Assembly (NCBI RefSeq): GCF_003353425.1
Contig: NZ_QRAO01000002.1
Span: forward strand, 234,496 to 298,495
Length of the DNA: 64,000 nt
Source of the DNA: Marinirhabdus gelatinilytica
GTDB lineage: Bacteria > Bacteroidota > Bacteroidia > Flavobacteriales > Flavobacteriaceae
Direction: 5' to 3'
Shown: piece after piece, positions 7,202-15,852 of the stretch
Position numbering within the stretch: position 1 is the stretch's first letter
How the letters are laid out: the number at the start of each line of letters is the position of its first letter
Program-made: the position numbers and the translations under genes
Notes under the pieces: model-generated
The model's database searches: none
What the model saw: only the letters and a program-made list of their open reading frames with translations
Told to the model about the DNA's origin: nothing

Positions 7202-7843
7202 TTAGTTTTCAGCTATTTGCTTCAGGAAAGTGGTGTTCACTTCGTGAATCCCTTGAAAAACCTCAATGGTTAGCCTTTCTCCAAATAGTTTTGTTCCCTT
7301 CAGGGTTTCTTCAGTTTTTTTGGCCTCGGTAATGTACTGGTCTTTATTTCCGTAGATGTAGGTAATGTTGCAATTTCTTGAAAGATACTCGAAATCTTTT
7401 TTGTCCAGTTCTTTGGGTATGCCGCCACTGTGCAGTATAAGTTCGTCGCATTGTATCTTTCTGGCCGCCAACCATCGGGTAGCAATAGAGACTCCCTGGG
7501 AATATCCCATTACTATAAAGCGGGGAAGTGTTTGTGGTTTTTCATGTTGCCACAGGGCATCAATATAACTCAGTACGTTTTTAGTCTCTTGCACGGTATT
7601 CTCCCTAGTGAGCCACGAGGAACCCACATGTTTAAACTTAGGGCCCAAATAGTATTTTGAGGGCGCCTGTGGAATGATAATGAAGTTCTCCTGGGCATCC
7701 AGGTGCATAAAATATTTTGCAAAATACTTACTCAAATAACCCATCCCGTGGAAAACGAGCCAGATATTTTTTGTTTTCTCCGTAAAGGTGTTGAGTGTAC
7801 TATAGGTGTTGGAAGTAGAATAGGCAACTTGCTTTTCTTGCAT
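7202..7843 (-). CDS. Alpha/beta hydrolase, carboxylesterase/phospholipase-like
   Basis: A 213-residue cytoplasmic hydrolase. The fold markers are LVFHGMGY (oxyanion region, about residue 30), the nucleophile elbow GYSQGVS (Ser near residue 119), an acid in NKDQYI (about residue 176) and the catalytic His in IHEVN (about residue 201). The length and the GYSQG elbow match the small carboxylesterase/acyl-protein thioesterase group (YpfH, EstB). The frame is open upstream to 8275, but that part overlaps the divergent thioesterase gene; the ATG at 7843 (MQEKQV) gives the right domain length. It is transcribed divergently from the menaquinone genes. Substrate unknown. Confidence 0.8.
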   Translation of the reverse strand: MQEKQVAYSTSNTYSTLNTFTEKTKNIWLVFHGMGYLSKYFAKYFMHLDAQENFIIIPQAPSKYYLGPKFKHVGSSWLTRENTVQETKNVLSYIDALWQHEKPQTLPRFIVMGYSQGVSIATRWLAARKIQCDELILHSGGIPKELDKKDFEYLSRNCNITYIYGNKDQYITEAKKTEETLKGTKLFGERLTIEVFQGIHEVNTTFLKQIAEN

Positions 7844-7900
7844 CTTTTTTGGTTTTGTATTTTTACAAAAGTATTTAATTGAAAGTAAACAAGTATATAG

Positions 7901-8320
7901 ATGAAACATACCAAAGCTGAAATTCTCGAGGGTTGTAAAAAAATGTGCAAGAATACCCTTATGGAAACACTCGATATAGAATTTACCGATGTTTCCGAAA
8001 ACACACTTGTGGCACGTATGCCCGTAACACCAAGGGTACACCAGCCGGATGGTGTACTGCACGGCGGGGCATCGGTTGCGCTGGCAGAAAGCGTCGGAAG
8101 TGCTGCAGCCTTCATCTTCCTTAATGCCGAAGAAGTAGCCATACGGGGCATCGAGATTGCTGCAAATCATGTAAAGAGTGTGCGGGAAGGCTATGTATAT
8201 GCACACGCCAAGGTGTTGCATAAAGGAAGAACCACACAGCTTTGGCAAATACGAATTGTTAATGAGGAAGACCAACTAGTTTCCTTGGTGAAGCTTACTA
8301 CTATAACACTTCAAAAATAA
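7901..8320 (+). CDS. PaaI-family hotdog thioesterase, probable DHNA-CoA thioesterase
   Basis: A 139-residue hotdog-fold thioesterase. The active-site helix motif is VHQPDGVLHGGASVALAES (residues ~46-64; the HGG and the acid on the helix are conserved), and the second strand block GIEIAANHVKS is typical of PaaI/YbgC enzymes. Its place directly upstream of menF and menD suggests it hydrolyses 1,4-dihydroxy-2-naphthoyl-CoA in menaquinone synthesis (the MenI reaction); that assignment comes from context plus family. The gap to menF is 101 bp, so they may share a transcript or not. Confidence 0.8.
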   Translation: MKHTKAEILEGCKKMCKNTLMETLDIEFTDVSENTLVARMPVTPRVHQPDGVLHGGASVALAESVGSAAAFIFLNAEEVAIRGIEIAANHVKSVREGYVYAHAKVLHKGRTTQLWQIRIVNEEDQLVSLVKLTTITLQK

Positions 8321-8421
8321 ATTAACTTCTTATCAATCGTTCTTTTCTTTATTTAAGTGTACATTTATGTAACAAAAACTCGCTAACAACTAACAATGCA
8401 ACTCCTGAAAAACCAACCATC

Positions 8422-9495
8422 ATGCAGTATCCTCAACTTACCCAGAAAGCTTTGGGTTGTTTTGAAAATAACGTTCCTTTTGTCCTGTTTTCAATTCCAG
8501 GGAGCAATAGTATAACAGGGATTTTTCAGAAAGACGTGCATACTTCTCTCCCCAATGAGTCGCTAGAAGATAGTTTTATATTTTCCCCCTTCAATCTCCA
8601 ACAAGAAAACTATCGCATACCCTTGGAAAATAGCGATTCATACAATTGTATGCTCAATTTAAAAGAGGAAGAAATATCTCCGCAAACCATTACAATTGAT
8701 GAAACTAAAGAAGATAAGCAGGCACACCTTACCCTAGTTAACAATGCCATAGATAAAATACAAACCGGCAACATCCAAAAGGTTGTGGTATCCAGAAAAA
8801 AAGAAATTTCGCTACAAGGATTTCAGCTACAAAAACTATGCGACTCACTTTTCTCACAAAACCCATCAGCTTTTCGGTACGTTTGGTATCACCCAAAAAC
8901 AGCTCTTTGGTGTGGTGCAACGCCCGAAGTACTCATCAAGACAAAAGACAATGCATTTACTACCATGGCATTAGCGGGCACCCAAAAAATTGAGAATACC
9001 TCCATAATATTTTGGGGCGATAAAGAAAAAAACGAACAGCAGTGGGTAGTAGATGCCATTGTAGATAGCTTGTTGGATAAGACCACGGCGCTAAACATCT
9101 CTAAAACAAAATCCCATATTGCAGGAAATCTTGCACATTTACGCACCGATATTAAGGGCGTGCTGAACACAAGTCGTTATGGGCTCAAAAAAGTAGTGGA
9201 AGCATTGCACCCAACCCCAGCGGTATGTGGCACACCTACCAAACGGGCACAGGATTTTATCTATAAAAACGAAAACTATGACCGTGAGTTTTACACTGGG
9301 TTTTTAGGAATTTCGAACGCAGAACAAAATAGTACAGACTTATTTGTAAACCTACGTTGTATAAAGATAGACCAAAACAATGCTACTCTTTTTGCTGGAG
9401 GAGGAATCACGAAAGATTCCAATGCTGAGGATGAGTGGCTAGAGACCCACAATAAAATGCAAACAATGATCCAAGTATTACAACCGCTGCTTTAA
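8422..9495 (+). CDS. menF: Isochorismate synthase MenF
   Basis: A 357-residue chorismate-binding enzyme that isomerises chorismate to isochorismate, the first committed step of menaquinone synthesis. The C-terminal two thirds hold the family motifs: KVVVSRK (about residue 120), WCGATPEVL (about 163-171), TMALAGT, HPTPAVCGTPTKRA and FYTGFLGI followed by LFVNLRC and AGGGITKDSNAEDEW with the Mg-binding Glu. The N-terminal ~100 residues are poorly conserved, as usual. ATG at 8422 is preceded by an in-frame-incompatible ATG at 8397. menD starts 31 bp after the stop, so the two are almost certainly one operon. EntC-type siderophore function is unlikely because no siderophore genes are present. Confidence 0.92.
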   Translation: MQYPQLTQKALGCFENNVPFVLFSIPGSNSITGIFQKDVHTSLPNESLEDSFIFSPFNLQQENYRIPLENSDSYNCMLNLKEEEISPQTITIDETKEDKQAHLTLVNNAIDKIQTGNIQKVVVSRKKEISLQGFQLQKLCDSLFSQNPSAFRYVWYHPKTALWCGATPEVLIKTKDNAFTTMALAGTQKIENTSIIFWGDKEKNEQQWVVDAIVDSLLDKTTALNISKTKSHIAGNLAHLRTDIKGVLNTSRYGLKKVVEALHPTPAVCGTPTKRAQDFIYKNENYDREFYTGFLGISNAEQNSTDLFVNLRCIKIDQNNATLFAGGGITKDSNAEDEWLETHNKMQTMIQVLQPLL

Positions 9496-9526
9496 GATAT
9501 GGACCAGCAGTTGTACCTTTGCGGTA

Positions 9527-11197
9527 ATGAAATTTAGTAGTAAACCCCTCTCACAAACAGTTAGCCAGCTTTGTCTTGCCAAGGAGGCGACACACATTGT
9601 TATTTCCCCTGGTTCCAGGAATGCGCCCCTCACCATTGGGTTTACCGAGCACCCAGAATTTACTTGCTACAGTATTGTGGACGAGCGTTGCGCCGCATTC
9701 TTTGCCTTGGGGCTGGCACAGCAGTTGCAAAAGCCCGTAGCAGTTGTTTGTACTTCGGGTTCTGCGTTGCTCAACTATTTTCCGGCAGTGGCAGAGGCGT
9801 ATTATAGCGATATCCCATTGGTAGTGTTAAGTGCAGATAGACCGCCACATCTACTAGAAATAGGTGATGGGCAAACCATACAGCAAGAAAATGTATATGG
9901 AAAACACATTTTATATGCAGCAAATTGTAAAGAAGGAGAGAAGCATCAAATATACAATGAAACTGAAATTAATATCGCATTAAACACAGCGATAGAGCTT
10001 AGCGGCCCAGTGCACATAAACCTCCCTTTTTCTGAACCACTGTACCACACTGTGGAGGATCTTTCGGTAAGGCCACAGCATGTACCAGCACGAAAACTGG
10101 ATAAAGAACAAATTGCTACGGGAGAGTTTAAAAACCTTGTTGAAACGTGGAATTCTTCAGCAAAAAAAATGGTATTGATAGGGGTGCTGCAACCCAATAG
10201 TATTTCTGAAAAACAAATACAGGTATTGGCTGAAGACAAGAGCGTCCTTGTGCTCACCGAAACTACCAGTAACCTACATCACCCCAATTTTATCCCGGCC
10301 ATTGATCAATTGATTTCATCTTTGGACAAAACCGAGATGGAAGCCCTACGACCAGATGTGCTGTTGACCTTTGGTGGGATGGTAGTATCCAAGCGTATCA
10401 AGGCCTTTCTAAGAAAATTCAAGCCCCAAACCCACTGGCATGTTGATCCCAAAAAGGCGTACGACACTTTTTTTGCACTGGAACATCACAGTAAAACCAA
10501 CCCAGATTTCTTCTTGCAAAAACTATATAGCGAGTGTCTTCCTGTTGAAAGCGATTACCAACAAAAGTGGCTCTCGGTTCGAAAGCATAGAGTGGGACAA
10601 CATGCTGTGTACACAAATAAGGCTCCATTTTCAGATTTTAAGGTGTTTGCTCAAATTTTCGAAATGTTACCCAACAACATTCAGCTGCAATTAGCAAACA
10701 GCGCAACGGTTCGGTATGCACAGTTGTTTGACCTAGACCCTAGTTTCCAGGTGTACTGTAACCGTGGTACCAGTGGCATTGATGGTAGTACGAGCACTGC
10801 TATTGGAGCCGCCGTAGCTTCAACAAAGCAAACCGTATTCCTCACGGGAGACCTAAGTTTTCTGTACGATAGCAATGCGTTGTGGAACGAGCACATCCCT
10901 TCAAGTTTCAGGATTGTCATTGTAAACAACAGTGGTGGGGGGATTTTCAGGATACTTCCGGGAGATAAGAACGGTGAGGCATTTCAGCAGTATTTCGAGA
11001 CCAAACACCAACTCACGGCAGAGCATTTGTGCAAGATGTATAGCTTGGAGTATGTTTCGGTCACTTCTGAAACTGGATTGGTAGCTGCACTAAAAACTTT
11101 CTTCAACAATAGTGGAAAACCCAAAGTGCTCGAGGTCTTTACACCTTCAAATATAAATGATGAAGTACTTTTGGAGTATTTCAACTACATACGTTAG
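9527..11197 (+). CDS. menD: SEPHCHC synthase MenD
   Basis: A 556-residue thiamine-diphosphate enzyme that joins isochorismate and 2-oxoglutarate to give 2-succinyl-5-enolpyruvyl-6-hydroxy-3-cyclohexene-1-carboxylate. Visible markers: VISPGSRNAPLTIGF near residue 25, DERCAAFFALGLAQ with the conserved Glu (about 53), CTSGSALLNYFPAVAEAYY, LSADRPP, and in the C-terminal cofactor domain NRGTSGIDGSTSTAIGAA, TGDLSFLYDSNALW and VIVNNSGGGIFRILPG. Length is normal. It follows menF by 31 bp; its 3' end overlaps the stop of the convergent unknown gene by 4 bp. Later menaquinone genes are not in this window. Confidence 0.96.
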   Translation: MKFSSKPLSQTVSQLCLAKEATHIVISPGSRNAPLTIGFTEHPEFTCYSIVDERCAAFFALGLAQQLQKPVAVVCTSGSALLNYFPAVAEAYYSDIPLVVLSADRPPHLLEIGDGQTIQQENVYGKHILYAANCKEGEKHQIYNETEINIALNTAIELSGPVHINLPFSEPLYHTVEDLSVRPQHVPARKLDKEQIATGEFKNLVETWNSSAKKMVLIGVLQPNSISEKQIQVLAEDKSVLVLTETTSNLHHPNFIPAIDQLISSLDKTEMEALRPDVLLTFGGMVVSKRIKAFLRKFKPQTHWHVDPKKAYDTFFALEHHSKTNPDFFLQKLYSECLPVESDYQQKWLSVRKHRVGQHAVYTNKAPFSDFKVFAQIFEMLPNNIQLQLANSATVRYAQLFDLDPSFQVYCNRGTSGIDGSTSTAIGAAVASTKQTVFLTGDLSFLYDSNALWNEHIPSSFRIVIVNNSGGGIFRILPGDKNGEAFQQYFETKHQLTAEHLCKMYSLEYVSVTSETGLVAALKTFFNNSGKPKVLEVFTPSNINDEVLLEYFNYIR

Positions 11198-11610
11198 TGG
11201 TCTTCAAGGATGTTCCTTCCCCATTGGTACGCTTCTTCTAGGCTGTTCACGATTATAAATGGTTTCTTAAAGAAATTTTCTTCAAGGTGGGCATTGGTCA
11301 TAGAGGCTTTTTCAGAATTTACTATTGCCAACCCTTTCAGTGTAGGAACTTTATTGAGGTATTTATAGTCAGTCGGGACCACTGCATAGGAATGTATCCT
11401 ATTGGAAATATAAATCCATGGTTTCGTTCCAAGAATGGCAAGTCCTTTCAGCAATAATGAAAAACCGTTTTTAAACGAAAGCGTGGTACCTTCCTTTACT
11501 TCAACAACTGCAAAATTATCGTAGAGGTACACATCTGCGGCTTCATTACTGAAATAATCCCGAAGTTCTAAATTTTCAGGGAAATGTGAGGAAATGGTTT
11601 TTTTGTCCAT
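11194..11610 (-). CDS. Conserved hypothetical protein, cytoplasmic
   Basis: A 138-residue protein I do not recognise by family name. It has no signal peptide or membrane segment. Alternating strands and helices (YLYDNFAVVEV, then a long hydrophobic helix GFSLLLKGLAILG, then ISNRIHSYAVVP, then FKKPFIIVNSLEEAYQWGRNIL at the end) resemble a small SpoIIAA/STAS-like alpha-beta fold with a C-terminal helix, which is only a structural impression. It is convergent with menD (4-bp overlap) and divergent from the CvfB-like gene at 11692, so it is monocistronic. Confidence 0.6.
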   Translation of the reverse strand: MDKKTISSHFPENLELRDYFSNEAADVYLYDNFAVVEVKEGTTLSFKNGFSLLLKGLAILGTKPWIYISNRIHSYAVVPTDYKYLNKVPTLKGLAIVNSEKASMTNAHLEENFFKKPFIIVNSLEEAYQWGRNILEDH

Positions 11611-11691
11611 TGATTAAATACTGAGGAGATTGGGGATTAATAATATAGGTACAGCAAATATACAAACGCTAAATCGTACCTTTGTAAAACT

Positions 11692-12531
11692 ATGCTGAAA
11701 TTAGGAGAATACCAAGAATTAACCATATTAAGAGATACAGACCCTGGTCTATACCTTGGCAATGCCGAAGAAGACGAGGTCCTGTTGCCACACAAATATA
11801 AACCTGAAACCTTTGAAATAGGCGACACCATCACGGCCTTTGTCTATCTAGACTACGAAGAACGTCCCGTTGCAACTACCCTGAAGCCATACGTAACGTT
11901 GAACAATTTTGGTTATCTCCATTGTGCAGATGTGAACCAATACGGCGCTTTTATGGATTGGGGCGTTCAAAAGCAATTGTTCGTACCTTTTAAGGAACAG
12001 GCACGCCCTATGAAGGTTGGAAACTGGTATATAGTATATCTCTATCTCGATGAACAGACACAACGGCTCGTGGGATCCAGTAAGACCAATAAATTTTTGG
12101 ACAATTCCAGCCTTGAGGTCGAGAAATTTGAAGAAGTAGATATCTTGGTAACGCATCTAACCGACAAAGGAGCGAATGCCATTGTAAACGGAAAACACCA
12201 CGGCCTTATCTATATAGATGATATTTTTGAGGACATCCGTACGGGAGATAGGTTGAAGGCTTATATCAAAAAAATTAGGAGTGACAATAAAATAGACCTC
12301 GTACTGCAACCTCCAGGTTACCGCAGCATAGAACCCAACGCCAATTATGTGCTGGACGAGTTAAAAGCCGCTGGAGGATTTTTGCCCCTACACGACAAAA
12401 GCGATCCGGACACTATTAAAAATGAATTGGGACTGAGCAAAAAATCCTTCAAAAAAGCCATTGGGAGTCTTTACAAAGACAAACAAATTATTATTAAAGA
12501 GGATGGGATCGAGCTGATCGCTGAAGATTAA
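11692..12531 (+). CDS. CvfB-like S1 RNA-binding protein
   Basis: A 279-residue soluble protein matching the CvfB/YitL family: several S1-like OB folds followed by a winged-helix domain. Strand patterns of S1 type are seen at about residues 1-60, 65-130 (FGYLHCADVNQYGAFMDWG is the typical S1 loop) and 140-210 (GANAIVNGKHHGLIYIDDIF), and the C-terminal ~65 residues (GGFLPLHDKSDPDTIKNELG ending in a basic helix) form the winged helix. Family members are often mislabelled as GntR regulators. It probably binds RNA; the target is unknown. It is a single gene whose stop overlaps the convergent acetyltransferase stop by 4 bp. Confidence 0.85.
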   Translation: MLKLGEYQELTILRDTDPGLYLGNAEEDEVLLPHKYKPETFEIGDTITAFVYLDYEERPVATTLKPYVTLNNFGYLHCADVNQYGAFMDWGVQKQLFVPFKEQARPMKVGNWYIVYLYLDEQTQRLVGSSKTNKFLDNSSLEVEKFEEVDILVTHLTDKGANAIVNGKHHGLIYIDDIFEDIRTGDRLKAYIKKIRSDNKIDLVLQPPGYRSIEPNANYVLDELKAAGGFLPLHDKSDPDTIKNELGLSKKSFKKAIGSLYKDKQIIIKEDGIELIAED

Positions 12532-13082
12532 TACGAATTTTTGAAAAACGTTTTCTTATAGGCCACACACGTTTTGATTCGTGAATCATTGGCAATCTTT
12601 GGGTGTTGGAAATCGCCTACATATTCCAAGCCAATTTTTTGCATGACGTGTTGTGAAGGGAGGTTTAAATCTGGTGCAAAAGCGTAAACTTCGGTCAAAC
12701 CAAATTGTTTTTGAGCTGCTTCCAAGCATGCGTTGGCAGCTTCAGTAGCGTAACCGTTGCCCCAAGCTGATTTTTTGAGTCGCCAACCCATATCTACACA
12801 GGGGGTAAATATACTCTGCCAAGCCTGTACGGCTAGCCCACAAAACCCTATAAACTCTCCGGTTTCCAAAATATCTACGGCAAAATAGGTATAGCCGTGC
12901 TTTTCAAAATGAAGTTGTAGTCGTTTAATTAAACTAAGTGTTTCTTCTTCTGAAAGTGTTGCTGGGAAATACCGCATCACCTCTGGGTCTTTGCACATCT
13001 CCACAAAATGTACTTCATCACTCGGGAGCCAGTTGCGTAGACCAAGGCGTGGGGTGGTGAGGGTGTAGTTTTTTGCTTCCAT
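12528..13082 (-). CDS. GNAT family N-acetyltransferase (RimJ/RimL type)
   Basis: A 184-residue acetyltransferase of the RimJ/RimL branch. Motifs: TPRLGLRNWLPSDEVHF at the N-terminus, MRYFP, the core strand FIGFCGLAV (about residue 76), MGWRLKKSAWGNGYATEAAN which carries the acetyl-CoA pyrophosphate loop, and LPSQHVMQKIGLEYVG near the end. The acceptor is unknown; relatives modify ribosomal proteins, small metabolites or antibiotics. Its ATG shares one base with the stop of the mutase large subunit (TAATG), so it is the last gene of the long minus-strand operon. Confidence 0.88.
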   Translation of the reverse strand: MEAKNYTLTTPRLGLRNWLPSDEVHFVEMCKDPEVMRYFPATLSEEETLSLIKRLQLHFEKHGYTYFAVDILETGEFIGFCGLAVQAWQSIFTPCVDMGWRLKKSAWGNGYATEAANACLEAAQKQFGLTEVYAFAPDLNLPSQHVMQKIGLEYVGDFQHPKIANDSRIKTCVAYKKTFFKNSY

Positions 13083-15214
13083 TATTTAGCAGTATCCAGT
13101 AACACCTCCAAAATAGTAATAGCAGCATCACTAATTTTGGTTCCCGGTCCAAATACAGCTACAGCTCCGGCATCGAACAAAAAGTCATAGTCCTGTGGTG
13201 GAATGACACCTCCCACAATAACCATAATATCTTCTCGTCCCAATTTTTCCATCTCTTCTATCACTTGTGGTACGAGGGTTTTATGGCCCGCTGCAAGGCT
13301 GGAAACGCCCAGGACGTGTACGTCATTCTCAATTGCTTGTTTGGCAGCTTCTTTGGGAGTTTGGAAAAGCGGACCAATATCTACATCAAAACCAACATCG
13401 GCATAGCCCGTAGCCACTACCTTGGCACCGCGGTCATGACCGTCCTGTCCCATTTTGGCAATCATAATTCGAGGGCGACGGCCTTCCTGCTCGGCAAATT
13501 GGTCTGCGAGCTGTCGCGCTTTTTCAAACTGTGGGTCTTTTTTTATCTCTTTGCTATACACACCGCTAAATGATTTTATTTCTGCTTTATAGCGTCCAAA
13601 AACTTCTTCCAGGGCATCGCTTATTTCACCAAGCGTGGCACGTTCTCGGGCAGCATCTACGGCTAAAGCTAGTAAATTTCCTTCACCTGTTCTGGCACAT
13701 TGTGTCAATTTTTTCAAGGCTTCGGAAACTTTTTCGGTATTTCTTTCGGCTTTTATTTTCTCCAATTGCTCCATTTGTCCCTTGCGTACCTTTTGGTTGT
13801 CCACATCCAAAATCTGCAATGGGTCTTCCTTTTTTAGCTGGTATTTGTTCACTCCCACGATCACGTCCTGTCCACCATCTATCCTGGCTTGCTTTCTCGC
13901 GGCGGCTTCTTCAATACGGAGTTTGGGGATTCCGGCTTCGATAGCCTTGGTCATGCCACCTAAATCTTCAACCTCTTCAATAAGCTGCAAAGCTTTTTCG
14001 GCAATATCGTGCGTTAATTTTTCAACATAGTAGCTTCCAGCCCAAGGATCAACCGTTCGGTTGATCTGTGTTTCCTCCTGTAAATAGATTTGTGTGTTAC
14101 GTGCAATGCGTGCCGAAAAATCTGTTGGTAGCGCAATGGCTTCGTCCAGGGCATTGGTATGTAAACTTTGTGTACCCCCAAAAGCTGCGGCCGAGGCTTC
14201 CACACAGGTTCTGGCTACATTGTTAAAAGGATCTTGTGCCGTTAAACTCCAACCACTGGTCTGGCAGTGGGTGCGCAATGCCAACGATTTAGGGTTTTTA
14301 GGGTTGAACTGCTTCACCAGTTTGGCCCATAGCATTCGTGCGGCCCGCATCTTGGCAATCTCCATAAAATGGTTCATCCCAATGGCCCAGAAAAACGATA
14401 GGCGAGGAGCGAAGGTATCTATATCCATCCCAGCGGCGATACCGGTTTTAATATATTCCAACCCATCGGCCAGGGTGTAGGCCAACTCAATATCGCAAGT
14501 GGCGCCAGCCTCTTGCATATGGTAGCCTGATATGGAAATACTATTGAATTTGGGCATATTTTGAGATGTAAATTCAAAAATATCGCTGATTATTTTCATG
14601 GATGGCGTTGGCGGATAGATATAGGTATTCCGTACCATAAATTCCTTTAAAATATCGTTCTGGATGGTCCCTGCAAGTGCATTGGGAGCTACGCCCTGTT
14701 CTTCGGCAGCAACTATATAAAATGCCATGATGGGCAGTACAGCACCGTTCATAGTCATAGAGACGCTCATCTTGTCCAAGGGAATCTGGTCGAACAAAAT
14801 CTTCATATCCTCTACACTGTCTATCGCCACACCCGCTTTTCCCACATCGCCCACCACACGCTCATGGTCGCTATCGTACCCACGGTGGGTAGCAAGATCG
14901 AACGCCACAGAGAGTCCCTTTTGTCCCGCGGCTAAGTTGCGGCGGTAAAATGCGTTGCTATCCTCAGCGGTTGAAAAGCCAGCATATTGACGGATGGTCC
15001 AAGGCCTACGCACGTACATCGTAGAATACGGGCCACGTAGATTGGGTGCAATTCCTGCCACGAAGTCAAGATGCTCTAGGTTTTCAGTGTCTCTTTGAGT
15101 ATAAGTCTTTTTAACTGAAATATTTTCAGCAGTAGTGAAGCGTTCGTCGTTTGTCGTTTGTCGTTTGTGGTTCACACCCTTTAAAGTGAGGTGTTGTAAA
15201 TCTTTTCTCTTCAT
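13082..15214 (-). CDS. scpA: Methylmalonyl-CoA mutase large (alpha) subunit
   Basis: A 710-residue adenosylcobalamin enzyme that interconverts methylmalonyl-CoA and succinyl-CoA. The barrel domain has [39 protein letters not shown] and [19 protein letters not shown]; the C-terminal B12 domain starts around residue 575 and contains the base-off motif [20 protein letters not shown] (D-x-H-x-x-G with the cobalt-ligating His). I use the ATG at 15214; a GTG one codon earlier is possible. The N-terminal ~30 residues are unusual: a threefold TCGTTTG heptamer lies within codons 16-23, giving [10 protein letters not shown]. It pairs with the small subunit at 15845-17224, separated by an unknown lipoprotein gene whose stop overlaps this start. 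Confidence 0.96.
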   Translation of the reverse strand: MKRKDLQHLTLKGVNHKRQTTNDERFTTAENISVKKTYTQRDTENLEHLDFVAGIAPNLRGPYSTMYVRRPWTIRQYAGFSTAEDSNAFYRRNLAAGQKGLSVAFDLATHRGYDSDHERVVGDVGKAGVAIDSVEDMKILFDQIPLDKMSVSMTMNGAVLPIMAFYIVAAEEQGVAPNALAGTIQNDILKEFMVRNTYIYPPTPSMKIISDIFEFTSQNMPKFNSISISGYHMQEAGATCDIELAYTLADGLEYIKTGIAAGMDIDTFAPRLSFFWAIGMNHFMEIAKMRAARMLWAKLVKQFNPKNPKSLALRTHCQTSGWSLTAQDPFNNVARTCVEASAAAFGGTQSLHTNALDEAIALPTDFSARIARNTQIYLQEETQINRTVDPWAGSYYVEKLTHDIAEKALQLIEEVEDLGGMTKAIEAGIPKLRIEEAAARKQARIDGGQDVIVGVNKYQLKKEDPLQILDVDNQKVRKGQMEQLEKIKAERNTEKVSEALKKLTQCARTGEGNLLALAVDAARERATLGEISDALEEVFGRYKAEIKSFSGVYSKEIKKDPQFEKARQLADQFAEQEGRRPRIMIAKMGQDGHDRGAKVVATGYADVGFDVDIGPLFQTPKEAAKQAIENDVHVLGVSSLAAGHKTLVPQVIEEMEKLGREDIMVIVGGVIPPQDYDFLFDAGAVAVFGPGTKISDAAITILEVLLDTAK
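15147..15167. repeat. Three perfect TCGTTTG heptamers inside scpA
   Basis: TCGTTTG is repeated three times without a break near the 5' end of the mutase gene, preceded by a partial unit. Reading on the minus strand it encodes the [10 protein letters not shown] linker. Three units equal 21 bp, so the frame is kept; gain or loss of one unit would shift it. Confidence 0.75.
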
Positions 15215-15852
15215 CACATAATGGTCTTTAGTGCAAATGGGTCGTAATGGGCATTAAAACCAGCATTCAGGTTGATAAAAACAGTCTGAAAATTTTTGGT
15301 GATAAAGTAAGCCGTAGTGTAAACATCAAAGTCATTTTCAGTATTAGTAAACTTATATACATATTTAAATATGTAATCATTTTTACTCCCATTGTATTTT
15401 GAGGAAATCCTCTCTACCTCAATAGGAGAGTTTTCTACATTTTTTTCAATTTCTAGACGATTTATCCCCAAGACATATTGGGCGTCTTGCTTGGTTAAAG
15501 GAGTAAATGGAAACGTGTTCACTGTTATAGATGCCAAGGATACTTTATCAAAAAACAGATACAATTCGCCATCTGCATCCTTTAATTGATTCATCCGTTC
15601 AATCTCGAAGGATTGGGACTCTTCGGGATACTTTTCTCTTACGATTTGTTGGTATTCTGAAATAGAGATCTTTTCGAACTCCAGTGGGATATACACTTTT
15701 ACACCAGAATCCTCAAGAAACTCATACCTGCCATTGGGTTCTTCATTCTCTTGTAAATCGTTCCAAGATGCTAGTTGTGTGCCCACTTCGAGACATCCGG
15801 TAAGAGTAATGGAGAAACTTACCAACAATGATACTAATCTCAGTTTATTCAT
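15214..15852 (-). CDS. Lipoprotein of unknown function inside the mutase operon
   Basis: A 212-residue predicted lipoprotein: [20 protein letters not shown] is a clean type II signal with Cys at residue 20. The mature part has no family I recognise; it is mixed alpha/beta, with a long amphipathic central helix ([11 protein letters not shown]) and a terminal strand pair ([20 protein letters not shown]) reminiscent of small periplasmic binding or PsbP-like folds, which is only an impression. The ATG at 15852 overlaps the last codons of scpB by eight bases, and its TGA overlaps the scpA ATG by one, so it is tightly coupled on both sides to a cytoplasmic enzyme pair. The reason for that is not apparent. 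Confidence 0.7.
   Translation of the reverse strand: MNKLRLVSLLVSFSITLTGCLEVGTQLASWNDLQENEEPNGRYEFLEDSGVKVYIPLEFEKISISEYQQIVREKYPEESQSFEIERMNQLKDADGELYLFFDKVSLASITVNTFPFTPLTKQDAQYVLGINRLEIEKNVENSPIEVERISSKYNGSKNDYIFKYVYKFTNTENDFDVYTTAYFITKNFQTVFINLNAGFNAHYDPFALKTIM

Noticed and set aside
7844-8275. Upstream extension of the alpha/beta hydrolase frame
   Set aside because: It overlaps the thioesterase gene on the other strand completely and adds no domain; ATG at 7843 gives the family length.
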